Positions 1 through 4,571 of a stretch of 5,299 nt of DNA are shown here, one piece after another. Location of the stretch: NCBI GenBank assembly GCA_934273135.1, contig CAKQSU010000095.1:1-5299 (forward strand), read 5' to 3'. The DNA is from an uncultured Clostridia bacterium. GTDB lineage: Bacteria > Bacillota > Clostridia > Christensenellales > Borkfalkiaceae. A model generated the notes under the pieces. That model did not search any database. It saw only the letters and a program-made list of their open reading frames with translations, and had not been told where the DNA came from. Position numbers and translations under genes: made by a program. The number at the start of each line of letters is the position of its first letter. The first letter of the stretch is position 1.

Positions 1-342
1 GCGTTGCCGCTTATAAGGCGATTCTATAACCTCGGCTTCAACATCGAAGCGACCGGCGGCACGGCAGACTTCTTGAAAGAAAACGGCATAAGAACGAGGG
101 TACTCGGCAAGATAAGCGAAGGTTCAAAAGATATCCCGAACGCATTAAAAAAGGGACATATAGCTTACGTCATCAACACGAGCGACGTTGCCAAAAACGG
201 CGTTTCGACCGACGGTTACAAAATAAGAAAGTACGCTACCGAAAACAACATCACAACCTTCACCGCGCTCGATACCGTAAAAGTTTTGCTCGACGTTTTA
301 GAGGAAACCACGCTCGGCGTTTCTACGATAGACGCTAAATAA
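1..342 (+). CDS. carB: Carbamoyl-phosphate synthase large subunit, C-terminal end (partial)
   Basis: The reading frame is open from the first base and ends at TAA 340-342, so this is the 3' end of a gene beginning outside the window. The ~113 visible residues match the MGS-like allosteric domain at the C terminus of CarB. They contain the ATGGTADFL segment (counterpart of ATAGTAKFL in E. coli CarB), GKISEG (counterpart of NKVHEG), and the strand ending in VINTS (counterpart of IINTT). In E. coli this domain binds UMP and IMP, with ornithine binding nearby; whether these effectors act here is inference. CarB makes carbamoyl phosphate from bicarbonate, ATP and ammonia channelled from the glutaminase subunit CarA. 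The family is about 1,070 residues, so only about a tenth is visible and the catalytic ATP-grasp domains are missing. It sits 6 nt before pyrK in the same frame, consistent with one pyrimidine operon. The TTG at position 4 is not a start. Confidence 0.93.
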   Translation, partial: ALPLIRRFYNLGFNIEATGGTADFLKENGIRTRVLGKISEGSKDIPNALKKGHIAYVINTSDVAKNGVSTDGYKIRKYATENNITTFTALDTVKVLLDVLEETTLGVSTIDAK

Positions 343-348
343 AATATT

Positions 349-1080
349 ATGGAAAAAGTTTTTCTGACGGTAAAAGAAAATAACAAGCTCACCGAAAACG
401 TTTACGAAATGAAGCTTTCGGGCGACGTTTCGGCGATAAAAGCCCCGGGGCAGTTCGTCAACCTCTTAATCGACGGTTGCTATCTCCGCCGCCCTATCTC
501 CGTTTGCGACGTTTCGGGCGATATTCTTACGCTTATATATAAAGTGGTAGGCGAAGGCACGGAAAGATTGAGTAAGTACAAAGCGGGCGAAAAAATAGAC
601 GCGCTCGTAGGTCTCGGCAACGGTTACGATTTAGAGGCGAGCGGCTCGGCGCCGTTGCTGATCGGCGGGGGCGTGGGCGTTCCGCCTATGTACCTCTTAG
701 CTAAAAAACTGATAGAAAAGGGCGTTAAGCCGACCGTAATACTCGGTTTCAACATAAAAAGCGAAGTGTTTTACGAGGACAACTTTAAAGCTCTCGGCGC
801 GAACGTTTTCGTCGCGACCGCCGACGGAAGTTACGGAAAAAAAGGCTTCGTAACGGACGTTATGAAAGACCTTGACTACACGTACTTTTACACTTGCGGA
901 CCAAGCCCTATGTTCAAAGCTATAGAGGCTACGGCGAAAGGAAGCGGCGAATTCAGTTTTGAGGAAAGAATGGGTTGCGGCTTCGGCGCGTGCATGGGCT
1001 GTTCGTGCAAGACAAAGTACGGCAACAAGCGTATCTGCAAGGACGGACCCGTCTTAAAAAGGGAGGAGATAGTATGGTAA
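349..1080 (+). CDS. pyrK: Dihydroorotate dehydrogenase B electron-transfer subunit PyrK
   Basis: This 243-residue protein is the FAD and [2Fe-2S] partner of class 1B dihydroorotate dehydrogenase. It passes electrons from the PyrD FMN to NAD+ in a cytoplasmic PyrD2-PyrK2 complex. Domain order matches the family. An N-terminal FAD-binding barrel carries RRPISV at residues 47-52. An NAD-binding fold follows, with the glycine-rich GGGVGVPP at 106-113 and CGP at 183-185. A C-terminal iron-sulfur loop has Cys210, Cys215, Cys218 and Cys230 (CX4CX2CX11C). An additional Cys220 lies beside the cluster. Length is close to that of known PyrK proteins (about 250-260). The ATG at 349 gives the expected N terminus but has no recognisable Shine-Dalgarno sequence. 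It is 6 nt after the carB stop, so translation may depend on reinitiation. The 3' end overlaps pyrD by 7 nt, which fits the two subunits being made together. Confidence 0.96.
   Translation: MEKVFLTVKENNKLTENVYEMKLSGDVSAIKAPGQFVNLLIDGCYLRRPISVCDVSGDILTLIYKVVGEGTERLSKYKAGEKIDALVGLGNGYDLEASGSAPLLIGGGVGVPPMYLLAKKLIEKGVKPTVILGFNIKSEVFYEDNFKALGANVFVATADGSYGKKGFVTDVMKDLDYTYFYTCGPSPMFKAIEATAKGSGEFSFEERMGCGFGACMGCSCKTKYGNKRICKDGPVLKREEIVW
1061..1068 (+). promoter_or_regulatory. Ribosome binding site fixing the pyrD start
   Basis: GGGAGGAG lies 5 nt before ATG 1074, inside the last codons of pyrK. It supports ATG 1074 as the pyrD start over any upstream in-frame start: the same frame is open from at least position 975, but that part only shadows pyrK. 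Confidence 0.85.
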
Positions 1081-1994
1081 GCACAAAAGTTACCCTTTCG
1101 GGCTGGACTTTGGACAACCCCGTTATCCCCGCAAGCGGCACGTTCGGTTACGGCAAGGAATATTCGGAGCTTTACGATATAAATATACTCGGTTCGTTTT
1201 CGTTTAAAGGCACGACCCTTGCCCCGAGGCTCGGCAATCCGCAACCGAGAATCGCGGACGGAAAGGCGGGGATTATAAACTCTATCGGGCTTGAACACCC
1301 GGGCGCGAAAGAGGTTATCGAAAAGAAAATCCCGGAAATGGAAGAGTTTTTCGGTAAAAAAGTAATAGCCAACGTGAGCGGCTCGTCGATAGAGGATTAC
1401 GCAAAAATTTGCGAAATGTTTTCCGAAGTCGAAAAAGTGGGCATAATAGAAGTCAACGTGAGCTGCCCAAACGTTAAAGACGGCGGAATGGCGTTCGGCA
1501 CGAAAGAAGAAAACGTTTATAAGATAGCGAAAGCCGTGAAAGAGGTTTGCGGAAAACCCGTCTACATGAAGCTTTCCCCCAACGTTACGGACATAGCTTC
1601 GATAGCTAAAGCGGCGGAAGAGGGCGGCGCGGACGGCGTGTGCCTTATCAACACATTGACGGGGATGCGCATAGACTTAAAGACCAAAAAGCCGATAATC
1701 GCAAACAAGATAGCGGGATACGCCGGGCGAGGAGTTTTCCCCGTCGCGCTCGCAATGGTTTACAAGGTGTTTGAAGCGGTGAAAATCCCGATTATAGGTT
1801 GCGGCGGAGTCGAAAGCGCGGAGGACGTAATCGAAATGATGCTTGCGGGCGCAACCGCCGTGGAAGTAGGCACTGCGAACCTTATAAACCCGTACTGCTC
1901 CAAGGAGATAGCGGAAAACTTGCCCGCGGTTATGCAAAAATACAAAATACAAAACTTAAAAGACATTATAGGAGGCGCGCATTATGGCAACTGA
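1074..1994 (+). CDS. pyrD: Dihydroorotate dehydrogenase class 1B, catalytic subunit
   Basis: This 306-residue FMN enzyme oxidises dihydroorotate to orotate, the fourth step of UMP synthesis. It works with PyrK and NAD+ rather than membrane quinones. Class 1B is shown by the active-site segment NVSCPNVKDGG, whose Cys131 is the counterpart of the catalytic cysteine of Lactococcus PyrDB, and by the adjacent pyrK. Other family landmarks are FKGTT at 44-48, NSIGLEHPG at 69-77, KLSPNV at 166-171, NTLTGMRID at 193-201, and the FMN phosphate-binding part with GCGGVESAED at 242-251 and EVGTA at 264-268. Length is typical (about 300-312). The start at ATG 1074 is set by a strong ribosome binding site. 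It overlaps the pyrK stop (ATGGTAA), and its own stop overlaps the pyrF start by 11 nt. I see no truncation or missing key residue. Confidence 0.97.
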   Translation: MVSTKVTLSGWTLDNPVIPASGTFGYGKEYSELYDINILGSFSFKGTTLAPRLGNPQPRIADGKAGIINSIGLEHPGAKEVIEKKIPEMEEFFGKKVIANVSGSSIEDYAKICEMFSEVEKVGIIEVNVSCPNVKDGGMAFGTKEENVYKIAKAVKEVCGKPVYMKLSPNVTDIASIAKAAEEGGADGVCLINTLTGMRIDLKTKKPIIANKIAGYAGRGVFPVALAMVYKVFEAVKIPIIGCGGVESAEDVIEMMLAGATAVEVGTANLINPYCSKEIAENLPAVMQKYKIQNLKDIIGGAHYGN

Positions 1995-2685
1995 CGTTAT
2001 TGTAGCTCTCGATTTTCCGAGCGCGAAAGAGGTTTATTCTTTTCTCGATAAGTTTGAAGAAGAAAAGCTTTTTGTAAAAATTGGCATGGAACTTTTCTAT
2101 GCGGAAGGTCCCGAAATAGTAAGAGAAATAAAGAGGAGAGGACACAAAATTTTCCTCGACTTAAAGCTCCACGATATCCCCAACACCGTTATGAAGGCTA
2201 TGGCGTCACTTAGTAAGCTCGACGTGGATATGTGCAATCTGCACGCGGGCGGCGGAAGCGAAATGATGAAAGCCGCCTTAAAAGGGCTTACCCGCGCGGA
2301 CGGCACGCGCCCGCTTTTGATAGCCGTAACTCAGCTTACTTCCACCGATTCCGATATGCTCAAAAACGAGCTTTTAATAAGCGAAAGTATGGAAAAAACG
2401 GTGGAAAGCTACGCGCTCAACGCTTTAAAATCCGGGCTTGACGGCGTGGTTTGCTCCCCGCTCGAAGCCGCAAAAGTTCATTCCGCGTGCGGCGATAACT
2501 TTTTAACGGTTACCCCGGGCGTAAGGTTTGCGGGCGGCGAAAAGGGCGACCAGAAGCGCGTCACCACGCCCGAAGAAGCGAGAAAGATAGGCTCCGACTA
2601 TATAGTCGTCGGCAGACCCATAACCGCGGCGGACGACCCCGTTGCGGCTTACAAGTCAGCTAAAAAACAATTTTTGGGAGAGTAA
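1984..2685 (+). CDS. pyrF: Orotidine 5'-phosphate decarboxylase
   Basis: This 233-residue TIM-barrel enzyme decarboxylates OMP to UMP, the last step of the pathway. The N terminus VIVALDFPS supplies the first substrate-binding aspartate (Asp10), followed by Lys32 in VKIGMEL. The catalytic DLKLHDIPNT motif spans residues 59-68, with Asp59, Lys61 and Asp64 in the charged active-site network. Later landmarks are the VTPGVRF segment at 176-182 and VVGRPIT at 208-214, whose Arg211 is expected to contact the phosphate. Length and motifs fit the shorter bacterial PyrF group (about 230-240 residues). AGGAGG at 1970-1975 lies 8 nt before ATG 1984, both inside the end of pyrD, so coupled translation is likely. 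pyrE follows after only 4 nt, placing the last two enzymes of the pathway side by side, although in reverse order of the reactions. Confidence 0.97.
   Translation: MATDVIVALDFPSAKEVYSFLDKFEEEKLFVKIGMELFYAEGPEIVREIKRRGHKIFLDLKLHDIPNTVMKAMASLSKLDVDMCNLHAGGGSEMMKAALKGLTRADGTRPLLIAVTQLTSTDSDMLKNELLISESMEKTVESYALNALKSGLDGVVCSPLEAAKVHSACGDNFLTVTPGVRFAGGEKGDQKRVTTPEEARKIGSDYIVVGRPITAADDPVAAYKSAKKQFLGE
2676..2680 (+). promoter_or_regulatory. Ribosome binding site fixing the pyrE start
   Basis: GGGAG lies 9 nt before ATG 2690, inside the last codons of pyrF. It favours ATG 2690 over the in-frame TTG at 2642, which would add 16 residues unlike PyrE and overlap pyrF by 44 nt. Confidence 0.75.
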
Positions 2686-2689
2686 AAAA

Positions 2690-3331
2690 ATGGAAAACGT
2701 AAAAGAGATAATCGCAAAAGATTTGCTTAAAATAAAGGCGGTGTTTTTGCGCCCCGAACAGCCCTTTACTTGGGCGAGCGGCATCAAAAGCCCGGTCTAC
2801 TGCGACAACCGCTTGACTTTGACTTCCGTCCCCGTGAGAAACGACGTTGAAAACGCGATAGCGGAAGTTATAAAATCGGTTTATCCCGAAGCGGAAGTTT
2901 TAATGGGAACTTCCACCGCCGGCATAGCGCACGCGGCGATTTCCGCGCATATTTTGGGGCTTCCGATGGGCTACGTCCGCTCGGGCGCAAAGGACCACGG
3001 CAGACAAAACCAAATAGAGGGCAGGCTTGAAAAAGGACAAAAAGTAGTCGTAGTCGAGGACCTTATCTCCACCGGCGGAAGCGTTATCGAAGTAGTGGAC
3101 GTTCTGCGCGAAGCGGGGGCGGAAGTCCTCGGTGTTGTGAGTATCTTTACTTACGGCATGAAAAAGGGGCTTGAACGCCTTGCCGCGGCTAACGTTAAAA
3201 ACGTGAGCTTAACAGACTTCGATTCGCTCGTTAAAGTAGCGGTTGCCGAGGGGTATATAAAGGCGGAGGACGAGCAGAAACTCTTACGCTTCCGCGCTAA
3301 TCCGTCGGACGAAAGCTGGATAACGCAATAA
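2690..3331 (+). CDS. pyrE: Orotate phosphoribosyltransferase
   Basis: This 213-residue type I phosphoribosyltransferase joins orotate and PRPP to make OMP and pyrophosphate. The orotate-binding hood is seen in FTWASGIKSPVYCDNR at residues 26-41. The mobile catalytic loop carries RSGAKDHGRQNQIEG at 97-111, with Lys101 and His103. The PRPP-binding signature VVVVEDLISTGGS spans 119-131. A GTSTAG loop at 73-78 matches the pyrophosphate-binding loop of the family. Length is typical of bacterial PyrE (about 205-215). The chosen ATG is supported by its ribosome binding site and by the usual family N terminus. It lies 4 nt after pyrF and 27 nt before pyrB. Nothing is missing or odd. Confidence 0.96.
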   Translation: MENVKEIIAKDLLKIKAVFLRPEQPFTWASGIKSPVYCDNRLTLTSVPVRNDVENAIAEVIKSVYPEAEVLMGTSTAGIAHAAISAHILGLPMGYVRSGAKDHGRQNQIEGRLEKGQKVVVVEDLISTGGSVIEVVDVLREAGAEVLGVVSIFTYGMKKGLERLAAANVKNVSLTDFDSLVKVAVAEGYIKAEDEQKLLRFRANPSDESWITQ

Positions 3332-3358
3332 ATCCCGTAAACTTTAAGAGGCTTAAAA

Positions 3359-4438
3359 ATGAAGCATTTACTTAATATTCTCGATTTATCGACAAAGGAA
3401 ATAGACGAACTTATCGCCACCGCGCTCGATATCGAAGCGCACGGAGAAAAATACTCGGAAAGTTGCAAAGGCAAGATTTTGGCGACTCTTTTTTTCGAGC
3501 CGTCCACGAGAACGAGATTAAGCTTTGAAACGGCAATGCTTTCGCTCGGCGGCTCGGTGGCAGGGTTTTCGAGCGCGAGTTCGTCCTCGGCATCAAAAGG
3601 CGAAAGCGTTTCCGACACGGTGGAAGTCGTTTCGGGCTACGTCGATATCATCGCCATGCGCCACCCCAAGGAAGGCGCGCCGTACGTTGCCAAAAGGCGT
3701 TCGCTCGTGCCTATCGTCCATGCGGGCGACGGCGGGCATTACCACCCCACGCAAACGCTTGCGGACCTCATGACGATTTACAAAAAGAAAGGCACGTTCG
3801 AAAATCTGACGATAGGGCTTTGCGGGGACTTGAAGTACGGCAGAACCGTTCATTCGCTCATCGAGGCTATGTCGCGGTATAAAGGCGTAAAATTCTGCCT
3901 TATCTCGCCCGAAGAGTTAGAGCTCCCGGACTTTGTCAAAAAGGAATACATAGAGGACAAAGGAATAGAATTCAAAGAGGTTTTCTCGCTTGAAGAAACA
4001 ATTTTTTCGCTTGACGTTCTTTATATGACGAGAATACAAAAGGAAAGGTTTTTGGATGGGGCGGAGTACGAAAGGCTTAAAGACAGCTACGTTTTGGACG
4101 AAGAAAAAATGAAGCTCGCCAAAAAAGATATGATAGTTTTGCATCCGCTGCCGAGAGTGAACGAAATTTCCGTTAAAGTGGACGACGACGAGCGGGCTTG
4201 TTACTTTTTGGAAACGCGTTGCGGAAAGCTCATGCGCGAAGCTCTTATCTTGAAGCTTTTAAAGGAAAAGAATGAAGAGGAAAAGACGGACGAAAGAGAA
4301 ATTTTCGTTGCCGATGAAAAAAAGTCTTGCAAAAACCCGCATTGCATTTTAACGAGCGAACAGGAACTCGAAAGAAAGGTCTATAAGGACAAAAACGGTG
4401 TTTTGCGTTGCGCGTATTGCGATTCCGTTATATCTTAA
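3359..4438 (+). CDS. pyrB: Aspartate carbamoyltransferase catalytic chain with fused PyrI-like zinc domain
   Basis: This 359-residue protein condenses carbamoyl phosphate and aspartate to carbamoyl aspartate, the committed step. Residues 1 to ~305 are a complete, E. coli-like catalytic chain. They include the carbamoyl phosphate loop STRTR at 49-53, Ser76 and Lys80 (the counterparts of E. coli Ser80 and Lys84, donated across the trimer interface), RHPKEG at 101-106, HPTQT at 129-133, GDLKYGRTVHS at 156-166, Arg225/Gln227 in TRIQKER, and HPLPR at 262-266. Unlike stand-alone catalytic chains (about 305-310 residues), it continues through a charged linker (~305-322) into a tail with Cys324, Cys329, Cys351 and Cys354. 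That tail resembles the zinc domain of the regulatory chain PyrI. The allosteric nucleotide-binding domain of PyrI is absent, and no separate pyrI follows. A modest AAGAGG at 3346-3351 precedes the ATG by 7 nt. It is last in the operon; the catalytic call is near certain, the fusion interpretation strong. Confidence 0.96.
   Translation: MKHLLNILDLSTKEIDELIATALDIEAHGEKYSESCKGKILATLFFEPSTRTRLSFETAMLSLGGSVAGFSSASSSSASKGESVSDTVEVVSGYVDIIAMRHPKEGAPYVAKRRSLVPIVHAGDGGHYHPTQTLADLMTIYKKKGTFENLTIGLCGDLKYGRTVHSLIEAMSRYKGVKFCLISPEELELPDFVKKEYIEDKGIEFKEVFSLEETIFSLDVLYMTRIQKERFLDGAEYERLKDSYVLDEEKMKLAKKDMIVLHPLPRVNEISVKVDDDERACYFLETRCGKLMREALILKLLKEKNEEEKTDEREIFVADEKKSCKNPHCILTSEQELERKVYKDKNGVLRCAYCDSVIS
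4325..4435 (+). other. PyrI-like zinc-binding domain at the PyrB C terminus
   Basis: PyrB residues 323-359 hold CX4C-X21-CX2C. The first pair sits in CKNPHCI (Cys324, Cys329) and the second in CAYC (Cys351, Cys354). The E. coli PyrI zinc domain has the same order, CPNSNCI then CKYC, with a spacing of about 23 residues between pairs. In E. coli this domain holds the regulatory chain onto the catalytic trimer, and the isolated domain is known to bind the trimer and change its activity. Fused in cis, it would be expected to stabilise catalytic-chain contacts without nucleotide control; that role is inference. The reading frame is continuous with the catalytic part, and I see no frameshift between them. 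Confidence 0.85.
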
Positions 4439-4471
4439 AACGTAACGTGTGTTTTAAAATTCGTAATGCCG

Positions 4472-4516
4472 TTTTTTAAAAAGGGTATTGACTAACGCGA
4501 AAAAAGGTGATATAAT
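4472..4516 (+). promoter_or_regulatory. Strong sigma-A-type promoter for fucO with UP-like tract
   Basis: The -35 hexamer TTGACT (4488-4493) and the perfect -10 hexamer TATAAT (4511-4516) are 17 nt apart, the optimal spacing. A TG at 4508-4509, one base before the -10, makes it an extended -10. The tract TTTTTTAAAAA at 4472-4482 falls at about -51 to -41, where an UP element would sit. The predicted transcript start is near 4523, giving a leader of about 49 nt before the fucO ATG. This makes fucO its own transcription unit. The promoter assignment rests on sequence match only. Confidence 0.85.
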
Positions 4517-4550
4517 TTAGCCGAAAAGCGGAAATAATATAACCGCTAAA
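4516..4550 (+). repeat. Inverted repeat across the -10 edge and fucO leader
   Basis: TTTAGCCG (4516-4523) and CCGCTAAA (4543-4550) are inverted copies matching at 7 of 8 positions, with 19 nt between them. The right arm can instead pair, as CCGCT (4543-4547), with AGCGG (4527-4531) to form a 5-bp stem with an 11-nt loop within the predicted leader RNA. Its position just downstream of the promoter would suit a repressor operator or a small leader stem. The arms are short and chance is possible. It does not cover the ribosome binding site at 4557-4561. Confidence 0.35.
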
Positions 4551-4571
4551 AAATATAGGAGTGTGGAAAAC

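Larger units (their letters stand above)
1..4438 (+). other. Pyrimidine biosynthesis operon, 3' portion (carB-pyrK-pyrD-pyrF-pyrE-pyrB)
   Basis: Six co-directional genes are separated by at most 27 nt or overlap. I see no internal promoter or terminator I would defend, so one transcript is likely. The order does not follow the reaction order, and pyrB, the committed step, comes last. carA and pyrC are not in the window. Control elements such as a PyrR-binding attenuator would lie upstream of carB and cannot be judged. Confidence 0.85.

Noticed and set aside
1009..1011. Extra cysteine (Cys220) next to the PyrK iron-sulfur ligands, as a possible altered cluster
   Set aside because: The four canonical ligands are all present with normal spacing. 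From memory, a cysteine at this neighbouring position also occurs in clostridial PyrK proteins, so it is not evidence of a different cluster.
975..1073. N-terminal extension of pyrD from an upstream in-frame TTG
   Set aside because: It overlaps the essential iron-sulfur region of pyrK. The ribosome binding site and family N terminus both point to ATG 1074.
888..1298. A 136-codon open frame on the - strand across the pyrK-pyrD junction, and a shorter one at 953-1141
   Set aside because: It lies entirely opposite two clear genes. The predicted protein is rich in arginine and cysteine with no recognisable motif, as expected of a shadow frame.
2642..2689. N-terminal extension of pyrE by 16 residues from TTG 2642
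   Set aside because: It only translates the end of pyrF in another frame. ATG 2690 has a good ribosome binding site and gives the normal PyrE length.
3243..3263. Possible internal promoter in the end of pyrE (TTGCCG near TATATAA)
   Set aside because: The two elements are only a few bases apart, far short of a 17-nt spacer, and both lie in conserved codons.
3151..3618. A 155-codon open frame on the - strand across the pyrE-pyrB junction
   Set aside because: It is antisense to conserved coding sequence, shows no family resemblance, and has a serine/alanine-rich composition typical of the complement of these genes.
4435..4457. Possible intrinsic terminator after pyrB
   Set aside because: The 7-bp arms are nearly all A/T and no U-run follows the right arm, so it does not meet the usual form of an intrinsic terminator.
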